Numbered from the stretch's first letter, positions 1-8,021 are shown. The stretch is DNA of 24,330 nt from Granulicatella adiacens (GCA_018364485.1 JAGZLX010000024.1:1-24330); one strand, 5' to 3'. Translations and numbers: made by a program. The notes: generated by a model from the sequence alone, not told the origin.

Positions 1-1
1 A

Positions 2-1708
2 AAGTTCACCGTTCCAGAAGCAAAAATTGATTCAGAACAACGGTCAATTGTTAGTGTGTTTAAAACGGAACTACAAACGTCTGAACTACTTCGTAGATTG
101 GGCTTAGAAATTTCCAGCAATAGAGTAATAGATGATTCAACTATTTTATTAACTCCAGATGAGATTACCTTAATAATGGAAAAAGCTCCATATCTAATAT
201 CTATGGCAACAGTGGATTTATCTCAATTAGATATTCTAGATTTTGATGATGCGAATTCGAGCCAAATATTATCAATTCCAGACCCTTCCAATGAACCTAT
301 CATCGGTGTTATTGATACATTGTTTGATGAGAGTGTTTATTTTTCTAAATGGGTAAAATATGAAGATAGAGTTGATAATCAAATTGAAAAAATATCAAGT
401 GATTATGAGCATGGAACTAGCGTATCATCTATAATTGTTGATGGGGCTTCACTTAATCCGGATATTGATGATAATTGTGGTCGTTTCAGAGTCAAACATT
501 TTGGTGTTGCTACAAGTAAACAATTTAGTTCCTTTACTATTATGAAACATATAAAAGAGATAGTTGCTGAAAATAGAGAAATTAAAGTTTGGAATTTGTC
601 TCTTGGTTCTGCACTTGAAATTCATAAAGATTTTATCTCTCCTGAGGCGGCAATATTGGATAAAATTCAATATGATTATGATGTTATATTTGTTGTTGCT
701 GGAACAAATAAACCATCAGACTCGAATGGCCCAATGTTAATTGGAGCACCAGCAGATTCAATAAATTCACTTATCGTTAACGCAGTAAATAGGGAAAATA
801 TGCCCGCTTCATATTCCAGAATAGGTAAAGTTCTATCTTTCTTTAATAAACCGGATGTTAGTTATTATGGTGGAGATGGCATAGATAGAATTAGGGTCTG
901 TTTCCCTTTAGGAGAAGGTTTTGTTAAGGGAACTTCATTTGCGGCACCTTGGATTACGAGGAAGATTGCATACCTAATACATAAAGTGGGATTTAGTAGG
1001 GAAGTTGCTAAAGCATTAGTGATTGATTCAGCTATATCTTGGAGTCGAAATATGGCATCTTCAAATGTTATAGGTTACGGAGTTGTTCCTCAAGATATTA
1101 ATGAAGTAATAAACTCAAAAGATGATGAGATAAAATTCATTTTATCTGGTGAATCCCTCAAGTATGACACATATAACCATCAGTTACCGGTTCCCATTGT
1201 AAATGGACAACATCCATTTGTTGCTAAAGCGACACTTTGTTATTTTCCAAAATGTTCCAGAAATCAGGGGGTTGATTATACTAACACAGAATTAGATATT
1301 TATTTCGGAAGAATGTTGCCAAATGGTAAAGGTATCAAAACAATAAATGACAATAAACAAAGTGATAATGTAGCGCTCCACGAAGAAGATGCACGAGAAC
1401 AATATAGAAAATGGGATAACGTAAAATCTATAATAGAATATGTTAAGTCACGCGGACGTGCGAAGAAAGCCTATGATAATGGTTTATGGGGATTCAGTCT
1501 CAAGACTAAGGAGAGACTAAATACTGGAGACGGAAAAGGACTAAAATTTGGAATTGTTGTTACTCTTAAAGAAATAAACGGCATAAACAGGATAGATGAC
1601 TTTATAAATCAATGCTCAATGCGTGGCTGGTTAGTGCAAAGAATCGATGTGGAAGAACTAATTCAAGTTCACAGTATTGCTGAAGAAGAAATTAGTTTTG
1701 ATGAGTAA
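2..1708 (+). CDS. Subtilisin-like S8 family serine protease, 5' end outside window
   Basis: The frame is open from the first bases, so the gene starts upstream; an internal GTG at 56 is only the first start-like codon inside the window. Numbered from that GTG, the subtilase catalytic residues are all present: Asp87 in GVIDT, His119 in EHGTSVSS, Asn217 in VVAGTN (oxyanion hole) and Ser294 in GTSFAAP. There is no secretion signal in the visible part, so it looks cytoplasmic. About 250 residues follow the Ser motif, including YFPKCSRNQGVDYTNTELDI, which is not part of a secreted subtilisin. From memory this architecture resembles the S8 protease encoded next to an AAA ATPase in anti-phage pairs such as IetAS; the ATPase would lie upstream and is not visible, so the defence role is inference. 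The gene is much more AT-rich than genes after 2100, which suggests horizontal transfer. Confidence 0.85.
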   Translation, partial: KFTVPEAKIDSEQRSIVSVFKTELQTSELLRRLGLEISSNRVIDDSTILLTPDEITLIMEKAPYLISMATVDLSQLDILDFDDANSSQILSIPDPSNEPIIGVIDTLFDESVYFSKWVKYEDRVDNQIEKISSDYEHGTSVSSIIVDGASLNPDIDDNCGRFRVKHFGVATSKQFSSFTIMKHIKEIVAENREIKVWNLSLGSALEIHKDFISPEAAILDKIQYDYDVIFVVAGTNKPSDSNGPMLIGAPADSINSLIVNAVNRENMPASYSRIGKVLSFFNKPDVSYYGGDGIDRIRVCFPLGEGFVKGTSFAAPWITRKIAYLIHKVGFSREVAKALVIDSAISWSRNMASSNVIGYGVVPQDINEVINSKDDEIKFILSGESLKYDTYNHQLPVPIVNGQHPFVAKATLCYFPKCSRNQGVDYTNTELDIYFGRMLPNGKGIKTINDNKQSDNVALHEEDAREQYRKWDNVKSIIEYVKSRGRAKKAYDNGLWGFSLKTKERLNTGDGKGLKFGIVVTLKEINGINRIDDFINQCSMRGWLVQRIDVEELIQVHSIAEEEISFDE

Positions 1709-1999
1709 CGATTGTCAAGAGTGTTCATTTATATTTGGTAAATATTATAGTGTCTTTGTTTAATTCGGTTAGAAATTAAGAAAAATTATTAAGAAAGCTT
1801 GGTTTTCAATTCAAAGTTTTCTCTCTAAAATCTCAGCAGGATTATCTGTCACATTAAAATTAATAGAGCTGGGTGAGAAATTATCCAGATTATTTTTTTA
1901 GTACTACTATTAGGACACATAAAAATCACGGTCTATTCCGATATATTTTGTGCTATAGGATTTGCGGTAATTTGGACTGCTGTCTGGACTGTGGTATAA
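1701..1999 (+). pseudogene. Decayed small membrane-protein gene overlapping the protease stop
   Basis: An ATG at 1701 overlaps the protease stop (1706-1708), as in a coupled operon. Its frame reads MSNDCQECSFIFGKYY, then hits TAA (1761) and TAG (1770), but the same frame is then open for 42 codons (1773-1898), encoding a basic, amphipathic stretch (KLRKIIKKAWF ... ELGEKLSRLFF). It stops at TAG 1899 directly after a run of seven T. One extra T would join it to a hydrophobic segment in the neighbouring frame (VLLLGHIKITVYSDIFCAIG ... IWTAVWTVV) ending at TAA 1997. I read this as a roughly 100-codon membrane protein gene broken by two stops and one frameshift. Family not recognised. It could be chance openness in AT-rich DNA, but the shared frame, overlap start and hydrophobicity argue against that. 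Confidence 0.4.
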
Positions 2000-2003
2000 A
2001 TTT

Positions 2004-2083
2004 CATAAAGTCGCAATAAATTCTTAGGAATTCTTGCGAAAAAAGGGTACAATAGATAAGTACATAAAGTTGCGAACGCGACT
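2004..2083 (+). promoter_or_regulatory. Promoter and candidate operators of the alaR-alaT operon
   Basis: A -10 TACAAT lies at 2048-2053 without a good -35 (TTAGGA, 2024-2029, 18-bp spacer), as expected for an activator-dependent promoter. Two near-identical words flank it: CATAAAGTCGCAA (2004-2016) and CATAAAGTTGCGAA (2063-2076). The second runs into a 16-bp imperfect palindrome (2068-2083, half site AGTTGCG). Just upstream of the -10 are two tandem TTCNNNNGAA units (2021-2030, 2031-2040), one helical turn apart. Binding by the Lrp-type regulator encoded next is an inference from position and symmetry. Confidence 0.5.
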
Positions 2084-2098
2084 AAAGGAGGAAAGCCT

Positions 2099-2593
2099 AT
2101 GTTCAAAGAAGTGAACGAGCAAATCTTAAAATTAATTGAGAAGAATAGTCGTTTAACACCAGAAGAAATTGCCTCTCTATTAGAAATCGATGTGGATGAA
2201 GTAGCACGTCGTATTAAAGAGATGGAAGAAGCCCAAATTATTTGTGGCTACCATACATTAATCAACTGGGAAAAAACTGATAACGTGAATGTTTCAGCGA
2301 TTATCGAATTAAAAGTAAATCCTCAAAAAGGAAAAGGATTCGACCGTATTGCGGAAAAAATCTATCATTTCCCAGAAGTGGAAGCTGTCTACTTAATGTC
2401 AGGCGGATATGATTTCATGGTGCAATTGAAGAAAGCGCCAATGCGTGAAATCGCGAACTTCGTATCTTCACGTCTTTCAGTCATTGAAGAAGTACAATCT
2501 ACTAAAACACATGTTGTATTAAAACAATACAAAGATCACGGCACAATGTTTGTCGGTAAAGCAGATGATAAACGTCAGGTGGTTACTCCATGA
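2099..2593 (+). CDS. alaR: Lrp/AsnC family transcriptional regulator (AlaR-like)
   Basis: The 164-residue protein has the usual Lrp length and plan: an N-terminal winged helix-turn-helix (about residues 5-55, NSRLTPEEIASLLEIDVDEV) and a C-terminal RAM/ligand-binding domain (about 65-145) with the family-typical sequence VEAVYLMSGGYDFMVQLK. The start is set by AAAGGAGG at 2084-2091, 7 bases before ATG. Its stop overlaps the next ATG by 4 bp, so it is translationally coupled to the aminotransferase gene. This pairing and both lengths match Bacillus subtilis yugG/yugH, named alaR/alaT, where AlaR activates alanine transaminase expression. Orthology is inferred from layout and remembered sequence, so the symbol is provisional. 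The ligand is probably an amino acid such as alanine. Confidence 0.85.
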   Translation: MFKEVNEQILKLIEKNSRLTPEEIASLLEIDVDEVARRIKEMEEAQIICGYHTLINWEKTDNVNVSAIIELKVNPQKGKGFDRIAEKIYHFPEVEAVYLMSGGYDFMVQLKKAPMREIANFVSSRLSVIEEVQSTKTHVVLKQYKDHGTMFVGKADDKRQVVTP

Positions 2594-3768
2594 ATTTAGA
2601 AAATATGTTAAATAATAAAATTAAGGACTTGAAGCCTTCAGGGATTCGCCGATTCTTTGATATGGCGAGTGAGTACAAAGATATCGTTTCCCTAGGGGTT
2701 GGAGAGCCTGATTTTGATACGCCTTGGCATATTCGTCAAGAAGCGATTAAAGCGTTGCAAGAAGGCCGTACATTCTATACAGCTAATGCAGGGTTAAAAG
2801 AGCTTCGTGAAGAAGTATGTGTCTTTACTGAAGGCCGTCACGGGGTAAAATACGATCCAATGCACGAATGTGTGATTACCGTTGGAGGAAGTGAAGCCGT
2901 TGATATTTCAATGCGTGTTCTCTTGAACCCAGGGGATGAAGTGATTATTTGTGACCCAGGATACGTTTCATACGTTCCAGCAGTTACAATGGCCGATGGG
3001 ACTCCTGTCATTCTTCCTTTAAAAGAAGAAAACCAATTCCGTATCACACCAGAAGACCTTGAAGCGGTGATTACACCGAAGACAAAAGCGATTCTAATGA
3101 ATTTCCCGAATAACCCAACTGGTGCGGTTATGGGACGTGAAGACTTAGAAGCGGTTTGTGAAGTGTTGAAACGCCACGACATTATCGTCGTTTCTGACGA
3201 ATTATATGGAGAATTAACATACACAGGAAAACCTCACGTATCTGTTATCGAAATCGATGGCATGCGTGACCGTACAATTTTAATCGGAGGCTTCTCAAAA
3301 GCATTCGCGATGACTGGATGGAGACTTGGGTATGCCTTAGCTCCAGCAGTAATCATGGAACAAATGTATAAAATTCACCAATTTGCGATTATGTCAGCTC
3401 CAACACTTAGCCAATATGAGGGTGTGGATGCGCTTCGTAATTCGGAGGAAGATATTGTAGAAATGCGCGATAGCTACAACCAACGTCGCCGTTACTTGGT
3501 AAAACGTTTCAAAGACTTAGGCATTCCTTGCTTTGAACCATTTGGAGCTTTCTACATCTTCCCGAATATCTCTCAATTCGGTTTGAGTTCTGAAGAATTC
3601 GCAATGCGCTTAGTAGAGGAAGAACGCTTAGCCGTTGTTCCAGGAACAGCCTTTGGGGACTCTGGGGAAGGCTTCCTACGTATCTCTTACGCTTACTCAA
3701 TCGAGGACTTGAAGACAGCGTTAGATCGTATCGAACACTTCATTACGAAGTTAAGAAATGAAAAATAA
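2590..3768 (+). CDS. alaT: Class I/II PLP-dependent aminotransferase (AlaT-like)
   Basis: This is a 392-residue fold-type I aminotransferase. The PLP-binding lysine is K237 in GGFSKAFAMTGWRLGY; other cofactor contacts are N175 (NFPNNPTG), D203 and Y206 (SDELYGEL), and R245. The C-terminal substrate-carboxylate Arg is in FLRISYAYS. The N-terminal SLGVGEPDFDTP is typical of this subgroup. It should interconvert an amino acid and its 2-oxo acid in the cytoplasm. Coupling to an Lrp-type regulator by a 4-bp overlap mirrors alaR-alaT of B. subtilis, so alanine/pyruvate transamination with glutamate/2-oxoglutarate is the best guess. Substrate cannot be read from sequence alone, and aspartate or aromatic aminotransferases share these motifs. 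A terminator follows directly. Confidence 0.9.
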   Translation: MNLENMLNNKIKDLKPSGIRRFFDMASEYKDIVSLGVGEPDFDTPWHIRQEAIKALQEGRTFYTANAGLKELREEVCVFTEGRHGVKYDPMHECVITVGGSEAVDISMRVLLNPGDEVIICDPGYVSYVPAVTMADGTPVILPLKEENQFRITPEDLEAVITPKTKAILMNFPNNPTGAVMGREDLEAVCEVLKRHDIIVVSDELYGELTYTGKPHVSVIEIDGMRDRTILIGGFSKAFAMTGWRLGYALAPAVIMEQMYKIHQFAIMSAPTLSQYEGVDALRNSEEDIVEMRDSYNQRRRYLVKRFKDLGIPCFEPFGAFYIFPNISQFGLSSEEFAMRLVEEERLAVVPGTAFGDSGEGFLRISYAYSIEDLKTALDRIEHFITKLRNEK

Positions 3769-3783
3769 TTCAATCAAATAACT

Positions 3784-3826
3784 ACGCTTCTTTTGGAATT
3801 GCAGGATTTCAAAAGAGGCGTTTTTT
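3784..3826 (+). terminator. Rho-independent terminator of alaR-alaT
   Basis: A 12-bp stem (ACGCTTCTTTTG at 3784-3795 with CAAAAGAGGCGT at 3810-3821, one G-T pair) is followed by six T. Confidence 0.9.
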
Positions 3827-3852
3827 ATTGATTAAAAATCGATTAAAATAAA

Positions 3853-3881
3853 TTTACTAGTGGTTGGGGTTGTGCTACACT
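3853..3881 (+). promoter_or_regulatory. Sigma-A type promoter for the small membrane-protein genes
   Basis: TTTACT (3853-3858), a 17-bp spacer and TACACT (3876-3881), just upstream of the TTG start at 3910. It is the only good match between the previous terminator and the gene. Confidence 0.6.
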
Positions 3882-3909
3882 ATGCTTACTAAAAGAGAGG
3901 AGATAGTGC

Positions 3910-4188
3910 TTGAAAGAACGTTTTACCAAGTTGATTGACACGATTATCGCGCTTGATAAGGGTGACCATACATTAACCGATAAGCAATGGATGAAGAAGC
4001 AAAGATGGCTCTTCGCCTTGAAGCTGTTTTGGGTGATTGTGCTTGTAGCGACCTTCCTTCTAGCCATTAATGTCTCCATCAGTTATTTTGTCTATTTCTT
4101 CTATTTTGTGAGTATACTCTTTATTCTTACAAAAGTATTAGAGTATTTTATTGATCGAAGAGTGGCGCAATTAGCCGAGGAGGAATAG
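3910..4188 (+). CDS. Small membrane protein with two TM helices, function unknown
   Basis: The gene encodes 92 residues: a charged N-terminal part of about 33 residues, two hydrophobic helices (about 35-55 and 57-78, LFWVIVLVATFLLAI and YFVYFFYFVSILFILT), and a short charged tail. The likely start is TTG at 3910, supported by GAGAGGAG ending 8 bases upstream; no ATG fits in this frame, and the GTG at 3906 is out of frame. It is 8 bp upstream of the DUF454 gene, so the two are probably cotranscribed. I do not recognise the family. Both termini should lie on the same, probably cytoplasmic, side because the positive charge flanks the helices. Confidence 0.75.
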   Translation: MKERFTKLIDTIIALDKGDHTLTDKQWMKKQRWLFALKLFWVIVLVATFLLAINVSISYFVYFFYFVSILFILTKVLEYFIDRRVAQLAEEE

Positions 4189-4196
4189 GAAAAAGA

Positions 4197-4556
4197 ATGA
4201 GAGTGGTGTATTTTATTATCGCGTGGATTTCGCTAGCGCTGGGGTTAATTGGAATTGTGCTCCCAGTACTTCCGACGACACCGTTTCTACTGCTGACAGT
4301 GTTCTGCTTCTCTAAGAGTTCTACTCGTTTTGAGGCATGGTTCCAGCAGACGAAACTGTATCAACTATACGTCGCAGATTACCGTGAAACGAAGTCGATT
4401 GCGCGCAGTCGTAAGAAGAAAATTATTGTTTATATCTATATTTTAATGGCCATTTCCATTTACTTGGCTCCGATTTTGGCGGTGAAAATTGGACTTGGCG
4501 CGCTGACGATTTTTATTACTTACTATCTATTTTGGGTAATTCCGGATAAAAAATAA
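4197..4556 (+). CDS. DUF454/YbaN family inner-membrane protein
   Basis: The 119-residue protein carries the family signature LPVLPTTPFLLL (residues 22-33) followed by a CF and an Arg/Lys-rich loop (FSKSSTRFEAW), with three to four predicted membrane helices. This matches YbaN-type DUF454 proteins in length and motif order. The family has no settled function; members are small membrane proteins often found beside other small membrane or haem-related genes. It sits in the middle of three consecutive small membrane-protein genes under one promoter and one terminator, which suggests a shared envelope role (inference). Confidence 0.85.
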   Translation: MRVVYFIIAWISLALGLIGIVLPVLPTTPFLLLTVFCFSKSSTRFEAWFQQTKLYQLYVADYRETKSIARSRKKKIIVYIYILMAISIYLAPILAVKIGLGALTIFITYYLFWVIPDKK

Positions 4557-4568
4557 GGAGTGTTTCAG

Positions 4569-4616
4569 ATGGTTGAGAAGTTTAAGGAGAAGTTTAGAGC
4601 GTTAATAGTAAAGTGA
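4569..4616 (+). CDS. 15-aa leader ORF coupled to the next gene
   Basis: ATG at 4569 has a strong AAGGAG (4555-4560) 8 bases upstream and encodes MVEKFKEKFRALIVK, then TGA at 4614-4616. That TGA overlaps the GTG start (4613) of the next gene, whose own region lacks a ribosome binding site. The 15-mer therefore probably delivers ribosomes to the next start by termination-reinitiation. Alternatively, a one-base change has split one longer gene: a frameshift here would fuse this basic segment to the 71-residue protein. Confidence 0.5.
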   Translation: MVEKFKEKFRALIVK

Positions 4617-4828
4617 CAAAGAATGATAACGAAGATTTTATCTGGTGGTATGTGCAACGAGTAGCCCCATTTAATTTACGCTATGTGATTGCAGCGGGGT
4701 TAGTGCTATGTATGGCGGCTATTTATTTTAATATTAAATACGCGCTCACAACAGTGCTCGTTTTATGGATCATTGCCGTTACGATTACCATCGTAGAAAG
4801 AGTTTATCGAAAACTAAAACAAAAATAG
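4613..4828 (+). CDS. Small two-TM membrane protein, function unknown
   Basis: The protein has 71 residues: a charged N-terminus, a Trp-rich entry (DFIWWYVQRVAPFN), two helices (about residues 24-41 and 44-61) and a basic tail (YRKLKQK). The proposed start is GTG 4613, overlapping the stop of the 15-aa ORF. There is no Shine-Dalgarno sequence at normal distance (the nearest AAGGAG is more than 20 bases upstream), so expression probably depends on coupling. The frame is open upstream only to a TAG at 4595. It is the last gene of the small membrane-protein operon. No family recognised. Confidence 0.65.
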   Translation: MTKNDNEDFIWWYVQRVAPFNLRYVIAAGLVLCMAAIYFNIKYALTTVLVLWIIAVTITIVERVYRKLKQK

Positions 4829-4835
4829 AAGAGCC

Positions 4836-4869
4836 AAAAGAATCTAGTTTACGCTAGGTTCTTTTTTTT
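4836..4869 (+). terminator. Rho-independent terminator
   Basis: An 11-bp stem, AAAGAATCTAG (4837-4847) with CTAGGTTCTTT (4854-4864), a 6-base loop and a run of eight T. Confidence 0.88.
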
Positions 4870-4915
4870 ACCTATCCTTAGGAAGAAATTTCAGGGGCAA
4901 TTTCTGAAGAACTCT

Positions 4916-4944
4916 TTGAGAATTAGCGCGAATAGGACTATAAT
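4916..4944 (+). promoter_or_regulatory. Near-consensus promoter of the dipeptidase-permease operon
   Basis: TTGAGA (4916-4921), 17-bp spacer and TATAAT (4939-4944), 36 bases before the ATG at 4981. Confidence 0.85.
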
Positions 4945-4980
4945 TTAAGTGTAGAAATAAAGTTAATGGAGGTAGTTTTT

Positions 4981-6399
4981 ATGAGATTTGACCAAGAACA
5001 TGATTCATGTACAACGATTCTTGTCGGAAAGAAGGCCAGCTACGATGGTTCAACGCTAGTGGCGCGTACAGAAGATTCATGTAATGGAGAGTTCACTCCA
5101 AAGAAATTCATTGTGGTACGTCCAGAAGACCAACCACGTCACTATAAAGCAGTGATTTCAGGATTTGAAACAGATTTACCCGATAATCCCGTTCGTTATA
5201 CAGCTATGCCAAATGCTATCAATAACGAAGGAATTTGGGGAGCTGCGGGGATTAATGCCTATAATGTAGCGGTAAGCGCGACAGAAACGATTTCAACAAA
5301 TCCACGTGTATTAGGGGCTGACCCACTCGTGGAAACGGGTATTGGGGAAGAAGATATCTTCACTTTAGTGTTGCCTTATATTAAAACGGCACGCGAAGGG
5401 GTCGAACGTCTTGGACACTTCCTTGAAACAGCTGGAACGTATGAATCAAACGGAATTGCGATTTCTGATGTGAATGAAATCTGGTGGCTTGAATCGATTG
5501 GGGGGCATCACTGGATGGCTCGCCGCGTACCGGATGATGCGTATGTGGTGAATCCAAATCAACTCGGCAGCGACTTCTTTGATTTTGAAGACAAAGAAAA
5601 CTTTATGTGCGATCCTGATTTGAAAGACTTTATGATTCGTCATCACTTGAACTTGAATTTTGACGGAGAATCATTCAATCCACGTTACGCATTTGGTTCC
5701 CAACGTGACAAAGACCGCTTGTATAACACACCTCGTGCTTGGGATATTCAACGCATGTTTAACCCTGAAGTGGAACAATCTCCAACGAGCTTTGAAATTC
5801 CATGGGCACGTGTTCCATACCGTAAGATTACCGTCGAAGATGTGAAAGAATCGATGAGTACGCATTATCAATTTACGCCATATGATCCTTATGGAAACTT
5901 AGGCGATGGTAAGAGTAATCGTCGTTTCCGTACGGTAGGAATTAATCGTACGAGTCAAACGGCCATTCTCCAAATTCGTCCAAATCGTCCGCATGATACA
6001 ACAGGAATTCAATGGGTCTCTTATGGTTCAATGCCATTTACAACCGCTGTTCCATTCTTTACACAAGTGGACACAACGCCAGCGTATTTCGCCAATACGA
6101 CTGCGAAGGTTTCAACGGATTCCTTCTACTGGTCAAGTCGCTTAATTGCTGGACTTGCGGATGCGCATTACTTAGAACATCAAGCAGATATTGAAAGTTA
6201 TCAAAAGAATACATTGTGTCGTGGGGAAGCTATGATTGCACAAGTGGATGCGAAACTTGAAAAAGGCGAAACCGTAGACTTCGAAGCTGAAAACCAACAA
6301 ATGAGTGACTATATCGAAGAAAAGACAGCTGCCTTACTCGATAAAGTATTGCTTCGCGCAAGTAATTTAATGGTCAACCATTATTCGGTGAGTGATTAA
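4981..6399 (+). CDS. pepD: C69 family dipeptidase (PepD-type Ntn hydrolase)
   Basis: This is a 472-residue peptidase U34/C69 family protein. The start at 4981 is chosen because GGAGG at 4968-4972 sits 8 bases upstream; an in-frame ATG at 4966 lies before that site. From 4981, Cys10 (HDSCTTILVG) is the expected N-terminal nucleophile after autocatalytic removal of the short propeptide, as in lactobacillar PepDA. It is followed by ASYDGSTLVARTEDS, a strong family signature. No signal peptide is visible, so it is probably cytoplasmic and cleaves dipeptides from peptide uptake. An APC permease gene follows 30 bp downstream, which suggests a unit handling the released amino acids. The gene is full length for the family and intact. 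Confidence 0.9.
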   Translation: MRFDQEHDSCTTILVGKKASYDGSTLVARTEDSCNGEFTPKKFIVVRPEDQPRHYKAVISGFETDLPDNPVRYTAMPNAINNEGIWGAAGINAYNVAVSATETISTNPRVLGADPLVETGIGEEDIFTLVLPYIKTAREGVERLGHFLETAGTYESNGIAISDVNEIWWLESIGGHHWMARRVPDDAYVVNPNQLGSDFFDFEDKENFMCDPDLKDFMIRHHLNLNFDGESFNPRYAFGSQRDKDRLYNTPRAWDIQRMFNPEVEQSPTSFEIPWARVPYRKITVEDVKESMSTHYQFTPYDPYGNLGDGKSNRRFRTVGINRTSQTAILQIRPNRPHDTTGIQWVSYGSMPFTTAVPFFTQVDTTPAYFANTTAKVSTDSFYWSSRLIAGLADAHYLEHQADIESYQKNTLCRGEAMIAQVDAKLEKGETVDFEAENQQMSDYIEEKTAALLDKVLLRASNLMVNHYSVSD

Positions 6400-6429
6400 T
6401 CGGTGATTGGGTATTAGGAGGTTAGCATT

Positions 6430-7878
6430 ATGGAAGAAAAAGATCAAAAGCAAATGAGCTGGCTGATGATAGCCCTCATTGCATTTAACTTTGTTTGGGG
6501 ATTAGGGAATGTCGTTAATAACTTCGCCCAACAAGGGATTGTGGTTATTACATCGTGGCTCATTATTTTAGTGATTTACTTTATTCCATATTCATTAATG
6601 GTTGGACAACTCGGATCAACATTCCAAGATAGTGAAGGGGGAGTCAGTGATTGGATTAAACAGACGTCTACAAAGAAACTAGCGTATTTTACCGCATGGA
6701 CGTTTTGGGTGATTCAGATTCCTTATTTAGCGCAAAAACCACAGACGATGCTGATTGCGCTCGGATGGGTATTCCAAGGACACTCAGGAATTGTCGATGA
6801 ACTGCCAATTCCACTACTAGTAACAGTCTGTTTAGCCCTATTCTTACTCATTCTCTATATTTCAACAAAGGGAATTCGTGCGTTGAAATTCTTAGGAATG
6901 ATTGCGGGAACAGCTATGTTTGTGATGTCGATTTTGTTCATTCTATTAGCCGTTGGGGTTCCATTGATTAAACCCGACCTGCAACTAGCAACAGCGAATA
7001 TGGATAAGATTGAAACGTATATTCCAAAGTTTGATTTTTCATACTTTACAACGATTGCGCTTCTTGTCTTCTCGGTCGGAGGGGCAGAGTCTATGTCACC
7101 GTATGTGCATAAAATCAAGAATCCAGCCAAAGAATTTCCAAAAGGGATGATTGCGATGGCTGTGATGGTTGGAATCTGTGCGGTCTTTGGATCTCTTGCA
7201 ATGGGGATGATTTTTGATAGCAACAATATTCCACAAGACTTGATGCGAAATGGGGCCTATCAAGCATTTGCCGTATTAGGAAACCATTGGAATATAGGAA
7301 ACATTCTTGTAACGATTTATGCATTGACGCAATTTATTGGGCAAACCGCTACATTAGCCTTATCGATTGATGCACCACTTCAAATCTTCCTTGCTAGTGC
7401 AGATGAAGAATATGTTCCGCGTTGGCTTCGTGCACGTACAAAGAATGGTACGTTAAGAAACGGATACATTCTTACAGGGGTCTTGACAGGAGCATTGATT
7501 GTCATGCCGGCTCTAGGGCTTAAGGAAATCGATACAGTTGTTGTTTGGATGACAAACTTGAATGCCATCGTGTCGCCAATGTGCTTCTTGTGGGTATTCG
7601 TCGCCTTCATGTTCTTGTATCGCCATTGGGATCGATATAAAAATGCTGAATATAAATACATTAACAATAAGACACTTGGGTTCTTAATGGGACTATGGGG
7701 ATTTGCCTTCACGGCCTTTGCATGTATTCTCGGAATGGTGCCACAAATAGATTATGCGCAAAATCCGTCTGAATGGTGGTTTGTCTTAATTTCAAATATC
7801 ATTATGCCATTTGCACTTCTTGGACTCGGACTTGTCCTTCCATGGATTGCACGTAGAGAACAAAAACAACAAGCATAA
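6430..7878 (+). CDS. APC superfamily amino acid permease
   Basis: The 482-residue protein is a polytopic transporter with about 12 helices. The first helix contains the APC-type unwound glycine motif (FVWGLGNVVNNFAQQG), and helix 6 region has SVGGAESMSPYV, a conserved substrate-contact region. The sequence looks nearest the glutamate/GABA-antiporter and YjeM-like branch, but substrate cannot be assigned. AGGAGG (6417-6422) precedes the ATG. It is second in an operon with the C69 dipeptidase, so import or export of amino acids produced by peptide hydrolysis is likely (inference). A strong terminator follows. Confidence 0.88.
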   Translation: MEEKDQKQMSWLMIALIAFNFVWGLGNVVNNFAQQGIVVITSWLIILVIYFIPYSLMVGQLGSTFQDSEGGVSDWIKQTSTKKLAYFTAWTFWVIQIPYLAQKPQTMLIALGWVFQGHSGIVDELPIPLLVTVCLALFLLILYISTKGIRALKFLGMIAGTAMFVMSILFILLAVGVPLIKPDLQLATANMDKIETYIPKFDFSYFTTIALLVFSVGGAESMSPYVHKIKNPAKEFPKGMIAMAVMVGICAVFGSLAMGMIFDSNNIPQDLMRNGAYQAFAVLGNHWNIGNILVTIYALTQFIGQTATLALSIDAPLQIFLASADEEYVPRWLRARTKNGTLRNGYILTGVLTGALIVMPALGLKEIDTVVVWMTNLNAIVSPMCFLWVFVAFMFLYRHWDRYKNAEYKYINNKTLGFLMGLWGFAFTAFACILGMVPQIDYAQNPSEWWFVLISNIIMPFALLGLGLVLPWIARREQKQQA

Positions 7879-7897
7879 ATGAATAACAGTATTGTCG

Positions 7898-7929
7898 AAG
7901 CCTTCTTCCATGTGAAGAGGGCTTTTTTT
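7898..7929 (+). terminator. Rho-independent terminator of dipeptidase-permease operon
   Basis: A 10-bp stem, AGCCTTCTTC (7899-7908) with GAAGAGGGCT (7914-7923), a 5-base loop and seven T. Confidence 0.92.
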
Positions 7930-7953
7930 CATAAGAGGATTAAGGGAGCCAAA

Positions 7954-7983
7954 CTGACAAAATGACCGAAAAAATGGTATAGT
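7954..7983 (+). promoter_or_regulatory. Promoter of the GT2 gene
   Basis: CTGACA (7954-7959), 18-bp spacer and TATAGT (7978-7983), 38 bases upstream of the start codon. Confidence 0.78.
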
Positions 7984-8021
7984 GAATGAGACAAGTTTAC
8001 TAGAAACGAGAGGTAACCCCC

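Noticed and set aside
2838..3224. 128-codon minus-strand ORF inside the aminotransferase gene
   Set aside because: It is antisense to a well-conserved enzyme, with no RBS and no recognisable motif.
4966..4980. Upstream ATG for the dipeptidase
   Set aside because: It lies before the Shine-Dalgarno sequence GGAGG at 4968-4972, which fits ATG 4981.
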